From contig CAWJPL010000028.1 of NCBI GenBank assembly GCA_963844695.1, positions 744,001-808,000 of the forward strand: a stretch of 64,000 nt of DNA, written 5' to 3'. This document shows, piece after piece, positions 41,245-49,416 of the stretch; position 1 is the first letter of the stretch, and every line of letters starts with the position of its first letter. Position numbers and translations under genes: made by a program. The stretch is from RYN-230 sp963844695 (GTDB lineage Bacteria; Actinomycetota; Actinomycetes; Streptosporangiales; Streptosporangiaceae). The notes below the pieces were generated by a model. That model was given only the letters and a program-made list of their open reading frames with translations. It was not told the DNA's origin and ran no database searches.

Positions 41245-41277
41245 GTTAGGGAAAACTAACCGTTAGTGGATGCTAAC
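41245..41277. promoter_or_regulatory. tandem ArsR-type operator overlapping the regulator start
   Basis: Two matching inverted repeats, GTTAG-N6-CTAAC at 41245-41260 and again at 41262-41277, one base apart. The GTG start at 41266 lies inside the second copy, so a bound dimer would block the gene's own expression. Confidence 0.7.
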
Positions 41278-41649
41278 CGAGCAGGTAACGGCTGGAGCGC
41301 GCTGGCGGACGGCACCCGGCGCGCCATCGTCAGCCGCCTGGCCGACGGGCCGCAGGCGGTGGGGCAACTGGCCGCGGGGCTGCCGGTCAGCCGGTCGGCG
41401 GTCTCCCAGCACCTGAAGGTCCTCAAGGACGCCGGGCTGGTCAGCGAGCGCGCGGCCGGCACCAGGCGCCTCTACCGGCTCAATCCGGCGGCGGTGGCCG
41501 CGTTGCGCGATCAGCTCGACACGTTCTGGCAGCGGGCCCTGGCCAGCTACGCAGACGTGGCCGAACAAGCGGTTGCGGAACAAGCGGGTGCCGGACAAGC
41601 GGGTGCCGGACAAGCGGGTGCCGGACAAGCGACAGAGGAGAGCCCATGA
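41266..41649 (+). CDS. ArsR-family transcription regulator
   Basis: 127 residues. The winged helix is complete: ALADGTRRAIVSRLADGPQA, then the recognition helix VSRSAVSQHLKVLKDAGLVS and the wing GTRRLYRLNPAAV. No metal-binding Cys motif is seen, as is usual for the ArsR members paired with SRPBCC genes. The C-terminal 20 residues are an AGAGQ repeat from a 15-base minisatellite. It overlaps the SRPBCC gene by ATGA, and two GTTAG/CTAAC palindromes cover its start, which points to autoregulation of the two- or three-gene operon. Confidence 0.88.
   Translation: MDANRAGNGWSALADGTRRAIVSRLADGPQAVGQLAAGLPVSRSAVSQHLKVLKDAGLVSERAAGTRRLYRLNPAAVAALRDQLDTFWQRALASYADVAEQAVAEQAGAGQAGAGQAGAGQATEESP
41566..41631. 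repeat. 15-base minisatellite inside the ArsR gene
   Basis: CAAGCGGGTGCCGGA is present three times exactly (41581-41625), preceded by one degenerate copy and followed by six bases of a fifth. It stays in frame and codes AGAGQ units. Confidence 0.9.
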
Positions 41650-42125
41650 CCCGAACCGAGGTCCCCGTGGTCCGCAAGCAGGTGGTGGTCAACGTGCCGG
41701 CCGCGCAGGCCTTCACGGCGTTCACCGAACGGTTCGGCGACTTCAAGCCGCCCGAGCACAACCTGCTCGGGGCCGCGATCAGCGAGACGGTCTTCGAGCC
41801 CCGCGTCGGCGGGCACATCTACGACCGCGCCGTGGACGGCAGCGAATGCCGGTGGGCGCGGATCCTGGCCTACGAGCCACCATCCCGCGTGGTGTTCAGC
41901 TGGGACATCGGCCCGCAATGGCAGGTCGAGACCGACCCGGAGCTGACCAGCGAAGTCGAGGTCCGGTTCGTGGCCGAGGGACCGGACCGCACCCGGGTCG
42001 AACTGGAGCACCGGCACCTCGACCGGCACGGCCCCGGGTGGCCGTCGGTCAGCGAGGGCGTCGACAGCGACCAGGGATGGCCGCTCTACCTGGCCCGGTA
42101 CGCCGCCCTGCTCGAGAGCCGCTGA
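41646..42125 (+). CDS. SRPBCC/AHSA1-like protein
   Basis: 159 residues. KQVVVNVPAAQAFTAFTERF opens an SRPBCC fold of the Aha1-like group; EPRVGGHIYDRAVDGSECRW, RVVFSWDIGPQW and RVELEHRHLDRHG are characteristic. ArsR-SRPBCC pairs are common in actinomycetes and probably respond to, or carry, a lipophilic ligand. Start overlaps the ArsR stop. Confidence 0.85.
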   Translation: MTRTEVPVVRKQVVVNVPAAQAFTAFTERFGDFKPPEHNLLGAAISETVFEPRVGGHIYDRAVDGSECRWARILAYEPPSRVVFSWDIGPQWQVETDPELTSEVEVRFVAEGPDRTRVELEHRHLDRHGPGWPSVSEGVDSDQGWPLYLARYAALLESR

Positions 42126-42126
42126 G

Positions 42127-42585
42127 ATGGCACCGACCGTCGCCAGTACCGTGGTGGACCGGCCCGCCGCGCAGGTGTTCGCCTACACCACCGACCCGGC
42201 CCGCTTCCCAGAATGGCAGCAGGGTGTCGTCGAGGGTCATCTGGAGCAGCCCGGCCCCGCGCAGGTGGGCTCGAAGTGCCTGACCACCCGGCGCATTGGC
42301 GGAGCCAGCCGGGTCGTCACCTCCGAGCTGACCCACGTCGACCCACCCAGGACGTGGGGCGTGCGGGGCGTGGACGGACCCGTCCGCGCCACCGTGGACG
42401 TCACCGTGGAAGCCCTGACCGAGACCAGTTCCCGGCTGACCATCGCGGTCGACTTCGACGGGCACGGCATCGGCCGGCTGCTCGTCCCGCTCGTCGTCCG
42501 CCGCCAGGCCGAAAAGGAGATGCCAGCCAACGTGCAAGCCCTGAAGCGGCGCGTCGAGGGCCAGCCGCCCGAGCGTCGGGCGTGA
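42127..42585 (+). CDS. SRPBCC family protein
   Basis: 152 residues, starting one base after the preceding stop. ASTVVDRPAAQVFAYTTDPA and RFPEWQQGVV are the usual first elements, RLLVPLVVRRQAEKEMPANV the C-terminal helix. Third gene of the ArsR operon; a second ligand-binding START-like protein next to the first suggests a duplicated function. Ends 10 bases before a convergent small gene. Confidence 0.85.
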   Translation: MAPTVASTVVDRPAAQVFAYTTDPARFPEWQQGVVEGHLEQPGPAQVGSKCLTTRRIGGASRVVTSELTHVDPPRTWGVRGVDGPVRATVDVTVEALTETSSRLTIAVDFDGHGIGRLLVPLVVRRQAEKEMPANVQALKRRVEGQPPERRA

Positions 42586-42595
42586 AAGCCCGGAG

Positions 42596-42871
42596 CTAGA
42601 ACCTAAGGGTCCGCAGGCCTACGTGCAGGAGACGGGCGCCGAGCGCGCCGGCCGCGCCGGTAACCACGCCTTTGGTGATGGTGGAGCCGTGCTCCGCACC
42701 GAAATTCTTGCCCGCCCTGATGATGGGGGTAGCGGCCCCAGTGAACCCTTCGATGAAAGCCCCGTGGTCAGTCGAAGCGTCGTAGGTACCCTTGGCCAGC
42801 CCGGCAGCGATCGCCACGGGGGTTACGGCAACGGCACTGACGTTCTCCCAGAACTCACTTTTATTCTCCAT
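42596..42871 (-). CDS. small hydrophobic protein of unknown function
   Basis: 91 residues, not recognised. A polar start (MENKSEFWENVSAV) leads into alanine/glycine-rich helices (VAIAAGLAKGTYDAS, GVVTGAAGALGARLL), which could be membrane-active or membrane-associated. The upstream 100 bases are markedly AT-rich (AATTTCTATTGTG region), unlike the flanks, suggesting a short acquired gene. GGGAG lies 12 nt before ATG 42871, a long spacing. Confidence 0.5.
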   Translation of the reverse strand: MENKSEFWENVSAVAVTPVAIAAGLAKGTYDASTDHGAFIEGFTGAATPIIRAGKNFGAEHGSTITKGVVTGAAGALGARLLHVGLRTLRF

Positions 42872-43028
42872 CTACCGTTCGCTCTCCCGATAAAAATTGC
42901 GAATTTCTATTGTGTACCACCAATTGTAGGGCCCGCCCAGTAAACCGGCGTCAGACTGCGGGTGGAACTATAGCTTCCTGGCATCATCCTGCCCGGCGGC
43001 GCGGGGGCGCGCCAGGGGGCTGGCACCC

Positions 43029-43090
43029 GCATCCGGGGTGGATCTAGGTCTACCCCGGGATGCACGCGCCGCCGCACCAGTGCGGCGCGT
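43029..43090 (-). terminator. double hairpin terminator
   Basis: First stem GCATCC-GGGGTGGA with TCTACCCC-GGGATGC (43029-43063), one mismatch; second stem ACGCGCCGC with GCGGCGCGT (43064-43090). It lies directly after the alpha/beta hydrolase gene. Confidence 0.65.
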
Positions 43091-43095
43091 GAGGG

Positions 43096-43942
43096 TCAGG
43101 CCGGGACCAGGAAGGTGCTGATCTCGCTGGCGACGCGGCCGGCTCGTCGAGCGGGAGGAAGGTATGGCCGCCTTCGACCTCGACCAGGCGGGCGTCGGGG
43201 AAGGCCGCCGCCAGCCGGCGGGCGAGCGGCAGCGGGAAGAACCGGTCGCCGGTACCCCACAGCAGCAGCACCGGCCGGGTGAAGCGGCCCAGCCGCGCCG
43301 ACACGTCCAGCAGGCCGGCCGGGCGGACCCCGCGCATGAACCGGGCCGTGTCCGCGGCGCACGCCGGCGTCGGTGAGCAGCGGGGTGACCCAGCGCTGGG
43401 TGAGCGCGGCGTCCAGTGGCCGCGTGACGAACGGGCCGTAGCCGGCCCGCGAGTGCCGGACCGCCGCCCAGCGCAGCGGACGCGAGATCAGCCACAGCCG
43501 GGCCGGGCCGCTGATCAGCTTCAGCATCAGGCCGCCGGGCGGGGGCGGGAACTGGTCGAAGGCGTCGCAGTTGGTCAGGACCAGCCGCCCGATCCGCGAG
43601 GAGTCGGTGTCGACGGACGAACTGGCACAGTGCGCCGCCGGTGTCGTTGCCGGCCAGGGTCACGTCGGTCAGGCCGAGGGCCTCCAGGAAAGACAGCACC
43701 AGCCGGGCCACGCCGCGCGGGCTGACGTCGGTGCCTGGTTTCAGGGCCGTCGGGTGGGCGCCCAGCGGCAGGTCGGGCGCGTAAGAGCGGATACCGCGCT
43801 CGGCCAGGGCGGCGGCGACGCCGGCCCATATCTCGCCGTTGACCAGGATGCCGTGGACGAAGACCACGGGCGGGAGCGGGCTGTCGGCCGGGCCGGCCAC
43901 CCGGTAGTTGACGCGGCCTTGGGGAAGGTTGACCGTCGGCAT
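43096..43942 (-). CDS. alpha/beta-hydrolase, three frameshifts
   Basis: From ATG 43942: MPTVNLPQGRVNYRVAG, the oxyanion block VVFVHGILVNGEIW, and LTDVTLAGNDTGGALCQFVV, where the usual nucleophile elbow (GxSxG) reads GNDTGG, as in haloalkane-dehalogenase-like members with Asp nucleophile. Frame changes near 43610, 43375 and 43130 connect RIGRLVLTNCDAFDQFPPPP, LLDVSARLGRFTRPVLLLWG, the acidic residue in GTGDRFFPLP and the catalytic His in VEVEGGHTFLPLDEP. An epoxide hydrolase or dehalogenase-type enzyme of about 280 residues. It is divergent from the TetR gene with one shared operator, so it is its likely target. Confidence 0.78.
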
Positions 43943-43985
43943 GTCGGAACTCCTCTGCGGTACGGTATGACCATGTCCCTAGTAA

Positions 43986-44004
43986 CATACAAACAGTCTG
44001 TATG
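43986..44004. promoter_or_regulatory. TetR operator between hydrolase and tetR genes
   Basis: CATACA-N7-TGTATG, a 19-base inverted repeat. Its right arm includes the ATG of the TetR gene (44002), so binding would block both divergent genes. Confidence 0.6.
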
Positions 44005-44627
44005 AATAGCAACAGGCGAACCCAGGCCGAGCGGTCGGCCGCCACCCGTGACGCCCTGGTCACGGCCGGACGCGAGTTGTTCGGGGCGCGCGGCTACGCC
44101 GACGTCGGAACCGAGGAAGTCGTCCGCGCGGCCGGGGTCAGCCGTGGTGCGCTGTACCACCAGTTCGCCGACAAGGCCGAGCTGTTCGCCGCGGTCCTGC
44201 GGTCCGTGGAGGAGACGACCAACGCGCGCGTCGTGGCGGCGGTCGCCGCGGCCGGCCCGGACGACCCGATCGCCGCCATGCGCCTGGCCACGGCGGTCTT
44301 CCTGGACGTCTGCACCGAACCCGGGATGGCGCGGATCATGCTCATCGACGCTCCGGCCGTCCTCGGCGCACAGGCCGAGGGTGAGGCCAGCGAAACTGAT
44401 ATAGGTCTTGTCGTGCAGTTCCTCAGCCGCGGCGTCGGGCTCGGCCAGATCGTCCCGCAGCCCGTGATGCCCCTGGCCCGCATTCTGTTCGGCGCGCTCC
44501 GCGAAGCGCGGTGTTCCTCGCCCGCGCGCGACCCGGCGGCCGCCCGCGACCAGGTGGGCGCGTCCTGGACCGCATCATCGGGTCGGTCGCGGCCCGGGAG
44601 CAGGCAGAGGCGGGTGGCCGGGGATGA
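44002..44627 (+). CDS. TetR-family regulator, frameshift near the C-terminus
   Basis: The helix-turn-helix is typical: RDALVTAGRELFGARGYADV, then GTEEVVRAAGVSRGALYHQF and DKAELFAAVLRSVEE. The ligand domain is LATAVFLDVCTEPGMARIML, IDAPAVLGAQ. Near 44505-44550 one or two bases are off; the proper end IIGSVAAREQAEAGGRG then overlaps the ATG of the next sigma gene by ATGA. Around 207 residues. Probable repressor of the divergent hydrolase and itself through the overlapping palindrome. Confidence 0.85.
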
Positions 44628-45652
44628 GCCAGACCGCGTCGCGCCAGCCGCCGTGGGCGGAGTTCGAGCCGTACCGGGGTGAGCTGGTGGCGTACTGCTA
44701 CCGGATGCTGGGCTCCTTCCACGAGGCCGAGGACCTGGTGCAGGAGACGATGCTGCGGGCGTGGAGGGCCCGCGACCGCTACGACCGCACCCGGGCGTCG
44801 GTCCGGACCTGGCTGTACCGGATCGCGGCCAACGTCTGCCTGACCGCGCTGCAGGGGCGGGCGCGGCGGCCGTTGCCGTCCGGGCTGGGTGCGCCGGGCG
44901 ACGATCCCGGGGTGCCGCTGACGCCGGCCTTCGACGTCCCCTGGCTGCAGCCGTTTCCCGACGCGCGATACGACCTGGAGCTGCGGGCGGACATGCGGCT
45001 CGCGCTGGTGGCGGCGATGCAGGTGCTGCCGCCGCGGCAGCGGGCCGTGCTGGTGCTCCGCGAGGTACTGGAGTTCAGCGCCGCCGAGGTCGCCGCGCAG
45101 CTCGGGACCACGGTCGCCGCCGTCAACAGCGCCCTGCAGCGGGCCCGCGCCGCCCTCGCGGACGCGGGCGACGTGGGCGAGGTCACCGAGCCGGACGATC
45201 CCGAGGTGCGCGCGGTGATCGGACGGTACGTGCGGGCGTTCGAGGCAGCCGACGTCCCCGCGCTCGTCCGGCTGCTCACCGACGAGGCGGTCCTGGAGAT
45301 GCCGCCGGTGCCGCTGTGGTTCCGGGGCCGCCGCGACTACGGCCTGTTCATCCGCCGCGTGTTCGAGACGCGCGGGACGGGCTGGAGGGTCAGCCAGCTC
45401 ACCGCCAGCGGGCAGCCCGCGCTCGCCGCGTACGCGCCGGAGCCCGGCGGCGGGCACCGGCTGCACACGCTGCAGGTCTTCACGGTCACCGGCGGCCGGG
45501 TCGCGCGGAACGTGGTGTTCGCCGACCCGCGCGTGTTCGAGGCGTTTGACCTGCCCGCGCAGATTTTCCCCGGACAGCCCGCCCGCCGCGATGAGCCGGG
45601 CCGGTGCCGCCGGTATGTACCGGTGAGCATCGACCGAAGGGATCCATCGTGA
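44624..45652 (+). CDS. ECF sigma factor with SnoaL-like C-terminus (SigX5/TIGR02960-like)
   Basis: 342 residues. Region 2: LVAYCYRMLGSFHEAEDLVQ, TMLRAWRARDRYD, WLYRIAANVCLTALQGRARR; region 4: LPPRQRAVLVLREVLEFSAA, EVAAQLGTTVAAVNSALQRA. A C-terminal SnoaL-like domain follows (RYVRAFEAADVPALVRLLTD, MPPVPLWFRGRRDYG). The block CLTALQGRARRPLPSGLG is typical of the SigX5 group. The stop overlaps the start of a DHFR-like gene (GTGA), and its start overlaps the TetR stop. Confidence 0.88.
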   Translation: MSQTASRQPPWAEFEPYRGELVAYCYRMLGSFHEAEDLVQETMLRAWRARDRYDRTRASVRTWLYRIAANVCLTALQGRARRPLPSGLGAPGDDPGVPLTPAFDVPWLQPFPDARYDLELRADMRLALVAAMQVLPPRQRAVLVLREVLEFSAAEVAAQLGTTVAAVNSALQRARAALADAGDVGEVTEPDDPEVRAVIGRYVRAFEAADVPALVRLLTDEAVLEMPPVPLWFRGRRDYGLFIRRVFETRGTGWRVSQLTASGQPALAAYAPEPGGGHRLHTLQVFTVTGGRVARNVVFADPRVFEAFDLPAQIFPGQPARRDEPGRCRRYVPVSIDRRDPS

Positions 45653-46206
45653 GCGTCATCGTCATTCACTTCATCACCCTGGACGGGATCGTGTCCGACC
45701 CCGACGGGTCCGACGGCACGCCGGCCGGCGGCTGGGCGTTCCGGCACGGCCCCGAGACCGTCGCCGGCGACAAGTTCCGGCTCGGCAGCGTCCTGGACGA
45801 CGGGGTCATGCTGCTGGGGCGCCGGACCTGGCAGCTGTTCTCGCGGCTGTGGCCCGGACGCGACGACCCGTTCTCCGCGCGGATGAACGCCTCGGCGAAG
45901 CTGGTCGCCACCCGCACGCTGGCGGACGCGTCGGCGTGGGGGAACTCCCGGATCATCGACGGCGACGTCGTCGACGCCGTCAAGCGCGAGCAGCGCGACG
46001 TGATCATCACCGGCAGCCTGAGCGTCGTGCACGCGCTGATGGCCCGGGACCTGATCGACGAGTACCGGCTGCTGACCTTCCCCACGGTCCTCGGCGCCGG
46101 TGAGCGGCTGTTCCCGGCCGGCGGCCCGCCGGTGTACCTGGAGTGCCTGTCAGCCGAGCGGGCCGGCGCCGCCGTCCTCACGCAGTACCGGAGGGCGGCA
46201 CGATGA
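45649..46206 (+). CDS. dihydrofolate-reductase-like (RibD C-terminal fold) protein
   Basis: 185 residues. MSVIVIHFITLDGIVSDPDG, VMLLGRRTWQLFSRLWPGRD and DVIITGSLSVVHALMARDLI, then RLLTFPTVLGAGERLFP, match the small DHFR/RibD-like reductases common in actinomycetes. True folate reduction is unlikely; they probably act as NADPH-dependent reductases of unknown substrates. Coupled to the SigX5-like sigma factor. Confidence 0.88.
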   Translation: MSVIVIHFITLDGIVSDPDGSDGTPAGGWAFRHGPETVAGDKFRLGSVLDDGVMLLGRRTWQLFSRLWPGRDDPFSARMNASAKLVATRTLADASAWGNSRIIDGDVVDAVKREQRDVIITGSLSVVHALMARDLIDEYRLLTFPTVLGAGERLFPAGGPPVYLECLSAERAGAAVLTQYRRAAR

Positions 46207-46235
46207 CGCCTACAGCAAGCGCGGCGCGATGACGC

Positions 46236-46925
46236 TTACATCAGCGGCATGAGCCCGGGGACCGACGCGGGCGCGAGGACGATCAGGACTCCGAGTCCGG
46301 CGATCGCCAGGGCGACCGGCACGTCGACGGCGGCCTTCGCGGGCAGGAGCTTCTGGCCGAGCGCGAGGACGGTGATCACCGCCATCCAGCCGACGCTCAT
46401 GACGCTCAGCGCCACCAGGATCACCATCAGCCCGGCGCTGGACCCGAGGCAGCACAGCCCGTAGCCGAGCCCCGGGCCGGTGCTCTCCTGGCAGCGGCGC
46501 CGGAAGTGCCGCTTGAGCGGCGTGAGCTCGTAGCCGCCGGCCGCGATCACCGCCGCGCCGGCCACGGCGAACCCGTGCGGCCGGTCCAGCGCGTACACCG
46601 CGACGCCTGCCAGAGCCCAGACGGCCAGGTAGGACCCGAGGAAGAGCGGCACGCCGCGGACCTGGCCGCGGGCCTGAACATGCCGCACGACGGCCGGGGC
46701 CGCGCCCGGCAGCATCATCGCCGCCATCATCGTCACCCACACGACGGCGAAGAACGCGAACGAGCCGAGCCGGGTCGCCACCCCCATGTCCATCCCGCTC
46801 ATCTGCCGGACCGCGGCCACCCAGGACACCGCGGCCAGCCCGAGAGTCAGGGCCAGCGCGGCCGCCGTCGCGGCGGTCCCGGCGCTGACCCGGCCGGCCC
46901 GCCCGACGCGATCAGGAAACTCCAT
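46236..46925 (-). CDS. DUF2182 integral membrane protein
   Basis: 229 residues with six hydrophobic helices. The DUF2182 signature is visible in VVWVTMMAAMMLPGAAPAVV and ELTPLKRHFRRRCQES, LCCLGSSAGLMVILVALSVM, and GLGVLIVLAPASVPGL. This family is annotated as a predicted metal-binding membrane protein (Met- and Cys-rich); no function is shown. ATG 46925 has GGGAGG 5 nt upstream. An upstream ATG would extend it only by a few residues beyond the operator and is not needed. Controlled by a promoter with two palindromes. Confidence 0.85.
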   Translation of the reverse strand: MEFPDRVGRAGRVSAGTAATAAALALTLGLAAVSWVAAVRQMSGMDMGVATRLGSFAFFAVVWVTMMAAMMLPGAAPAVVRHVQARGQVRGVPLFLGSYLAVWALAGVAVYALDRPHGFAVAGAAVIAAGGYELTPLKRHFRRRCQESTGPGLGYGLCCLGSSAGLMVILVALSVMSVGWMAVITVLALGQKLLPAKAAVDVPVALAIAGLGVLIVLAPASVPGLMPLM

Positions 46926-46943
46926 GACGGCCTCCCAGTAATA

Positions 46944-46989
46944 GCAATCGGTCGGTTGCAATACTATGGCAACCGACTGGTTGCGTCAA
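46944..46989 (-). promoter_or_regulatory. promoter with tandem palindromic operators before DUF2182 gene
   Basis: Reverse strand: TTGACG (-35, 46984-46989), 17 nt, TAGTAT (-10, 46961-46966). Two 16-base palindromes, GCAAYCGRYYGGTTGC type, lie at 46944-46959 (overlapping the expected start of transcription) and 46969-46984 (between the boxes), with centres 25 bases apart. The pattern is TetR-like. Confidence 0.75.
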
Positions 46990-47012
46990 AGGCCCGGGCA
47001 GGCCGGCCGGGC

Positions 47013-48057
47013 TCAGCCGATGGTCTTGACGAGCTCGATGGCGCGGGCGAGGGTCGCGAGGCGGCGGTCCAGAGTGTCGCCGGCCGGGTAGAGCCGGACA
47101 GTGTCGACGCCGGTGTCGCGCCAGACCCGGAGGCGTTCGCGCACCATCTGCTCGGTGCCGATCAGCGTGGTGCCCAGGACCATCTCGTCGGTGACCAGGC
47201 CGGCGGCGCCGTCGTGGTCGCCGGCCTGCCAGCGCGCCTGAATCTGAGCTGCGACCTCGGCCCAGCCCTGCCGGCTGTAGGCCTGGTTGTAGAAGTTCGT
47301 GCTGGCCGATCCCATCCCGCCGAGGCTGAACGCCAGTTCTTTCTTGCGTCCGGCGAGGTGCGCCGTGACCGCCTCTTCGTCGTCCAGGAACGCGACCTCA
47401 GCCCCCTGGCACACGTCCAGGTCGTCGCGGGCGCGCCCCGACGCGGCGAGCCCGCGGTCGAGGTGCTCGAAGTAGGCCGCCGAGCCTTCCGGCACGAAGC
47501 TGGTTCCCAGCCAGCCGTCGGCCACGGCACCGGTGAGTTCGAGCATCTTCGGTGACATCGAGGCGACGTAGATGGGGATGCCGGGGTTCGCGCCCAGCGA
47601 CAGCCGCATAGGCCGCGCCTCCCCGGCGGCCGGGATGCTGGAACTGGGTTCCGGAGTAGGTGATCTTTTCCCCGGAGAAGGCCTGACGGAGCACCTCGAT
47701 GGTCTCCCGCATCCGGGCCAGCGGCCGGGCGAACGGCACCCCATGCAGGCCTTCGATCACTTGCGGTCCGGACGGTCCGAGACCGAGCAGGAACCGGCCG
47801 CCCGACAGCTGGGCCAGGGTCATGGCGGTCATCGCGATCAGCGGGGGAGTCCGGGTGCCGAGCTGGATGACGCCCGAGCCGAGCAGCAGCCGGTCGGTGC
47901 GCGCGGCGAGGTATCCCAGCGGTGAGGGCGCGTCTGACCCCCAGGCCTCGGCGACCCAGCAGATGTCCAGGCCGAGCTTCTCGGCCTCCAGGACGAAGTC
48001 GAGGGTCTCGCTCCAGGTGCCTTGCTGGCTGGCTTCGATCGTGGTCGCGGTGCGCAT
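47013..48057 (-). CDS. LLM-class F420-dependent oxidoreductase, one frameshift
   Basis: About 347 residues. N-terminal part: LDFVLEAEKLGLDICWVAEA, ARTDRLLLGSGVIQLGTRTP, MTLAQLSGGRFLLGLGPSGP, VIEGLHGVPFARPLARMRET; after a shift near 47645: GIPIYVASMSPKMLELTGAV, ADGWLGTSFVPE. These are hallmarks of the luciferase-like TIM barrel that uses coenzyme F420. It overlaps the SRPBCC gene by one codon. Substrate unknown. Confidence 0.85.
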
Positions 48058-48566
48058 CAGGCCTGCTCGGCGAGGGCCTTGATGGCGGCGAGGCCGCGGG
48101 TCATCGACTCCTCGAACTCCCGCATCCGGACGAAGACGATCTTCTGTTCCTTGTCCGGCATCCGGTCGATGGCGATGCTGAGCCCGGAGCGGCCTGGCCC
48201 GAGCCGCACCCACTGGCCCAGCGTCGTTCCGCCCGGCCCGGGACGCAGGGTGAACCGCCACGTCGCGCTCGGCCGCTCCGGATCCTGCACGGCCCACGCG
48301 AACACCCGGCACGGCTCGTACTGCACGACGTGCGACGTGGTGGACCACTCTCCCAGCGCGTCGTGCTTGCTGTGCCCGAGGAATCGTGCGCCCACGGCGG
48401 GCTGGGAGATCCCGTCGAGCCATTCGACGGACTGGAGTTCGCGGCTCAGGGCCGGCATCAGCGCGATGTCGGACACCAGCCGCCAGACGTGTTCCGGTGG
48501 CGCCTCGATCCAGGTTGACACCTCGACCGTCGGCATGTCGGCGTAGCGTGCCCCGGTCCACTCCAC
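48057..48566 (-). CDS. SRPBCC family protein
   Basis: 169 residues from the leaderless GTG 48566. VEVSTWIEAPPEHVWRLVSD, LMPALSRELQSVEWLDG and FAWAVQDPERPSATWRFTL identify the START-like fold; the C-terminal helix is REFEESMTRGLAAIKALA. A TAGGTT box 6 nt upstream of GTG 48566 with no ribosome site fixes the start; the ATG at 48536 is the alternative. Stop and LLM start overlap, so it leads a two-gene operon. Confidence 0.85.
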   Translation of the reverse strand: MEWTGARYADMPTVEVSTWIEAPPEHVWRLVSDIALMPALSRELQSVEWLDGISQPAVGARFLGHSKHDALGEWSTTSHVVQYEPCRVFAWAVQDPERPSATWRFTLRPGPGGTTLGQWVRLGPGRSGLSIAIDRMPDKEQKIVFVRMREFEESMTRGLAAIKALAEQA

Positions 48567-48572
48567 ACCCAG

Positions 48573-48578
48573 AACCTA
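48573..48578 (-). promoter_or_regulatory. -10 box of leaderless SRPBCC-LLM operon
   Basis: Reverse-strand TAGGTT, the spacer CTGGGT, then GTG at 48566. The same spacer CTGGGT separates box and GTG at proS. Confidence 0.5.
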
Positions 48579-48652
48579 CGCTTCCGCCGGGCCGGGCGTG
48601 CGGGCCACCGTCACCGGGCTCGCGGTGGCGGGGCAGCGGTGCTGCCCGGGAG

Positions 48653-49225
48653 TCAGCGGTGCGACCGGCCTGGATCACCAGGGGCAAGCGTCCGATGCGT
48701 CCCCTGGCTGGGGTCGTACTCTTCCCGTTCGAAGTGGTACATGTTGTCGCCGAGGAGGATCAGTGAGTAGGGGCTGGGACCGGTGCCGAGGACATGGCCA
48801 TGATTGTGGATGTCGCCGGGCGGGGTCAGCGTCGCGACGTCACCGCGGTGCATGGCGCGGTCATCGGCCAGGCGCAGAGCAGGTTTCCCGTCCTCGTCGC
48901 GAATTGCCTCCCATCGTTGGTGGGTCTCCACTCCGCGGACGGGGGCGACCGCGACCCAGCAATGGTGGGAGTGGGTGTAGGCCATCACTCCGTCTGGCCG
49001 GTGGAACAACACCAGGCGGGGACCCCGTTCGGGCTGAACCAGCCACTTCCCTCCCGCCGTCTCAGGCGGCATCTCCGCGATCAGCGGACCGAGATACTCC
49101 TCGTCAGCGGCCAGCCCCACCAAGAGCCGGCCCACCTGATCCATATCGAGGACGTCGCGCGAACGCAGTTCGTCGAGCTGAGCCAGGAAGTGGCGCAGCG
49201 GGCCCGGGAAAGCGTCGGTGCTCAC
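48653..49225 (-). CDS. cupin, cysteine-dioxygenase-like metal enzyme
   Basis: About 190 residues from GTG 49225 (GAGGGGG 8 nt upstream). The cupin metal site is seen in GVMAYTHSHHCWVAVAPVRG and the second half in PPGDIHNHGHVLGTGPSPYS. The layout recalls the cysteine dioxygenase-type double-stranded beta-helix. Iron-dependent oxidation of a thiol or another small substrate is plausible but not shown. No pathway neighbour. Confidence 0.8.
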   Translation of the reverse strand: MSTDAFPGPLRHFLAQLDELRSRDVLDMDQVGRLLVGLAADEEYLGPLIAEMPPETAGGKWLVQPERGPRLVLFHRPDGVMAYTHSHHCWVAVAPVRGVETHQRWEAIRDEDGKPALRLADDRAMHRGDVATLTPPGDIHNHGHVLGTGPSPYSLILLGDNMYHFEREEYDPSQGTHRTLAPGDPGRSHR

Positions 49226-49416
49226 CCTTCCCACCCCCTCACACAGGTCGGCTCTCCGGAACTCGGGTGGTGCGTGTTCCGCCCGCGGCTGACGCGTCCG
49301 CCTCGGCGATGGCGCAGCCTCAGGGGTGTGCTGAGCACGCGGGCGGCAGTCTGCTCTGCCGACTCAACCGCCGGGCCCAGGCGCGGGCGTCGCCCTTCGG
49401 CCTGAACGCCCGGGCC

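Noticed and set aside
41566..41631. CRISPR-like array
   Set aside because: The 15-base units are contiguous without spacers and lie in frame inside a gene; a minisatellite.
46196..46245. Imperfect 18-base direct repeat (CGATGACGC-C/T-TACA) after the DHFR-like gene
   Set aside because: Two copies only, between convergent genes; most likely a small local duplication without further signal.
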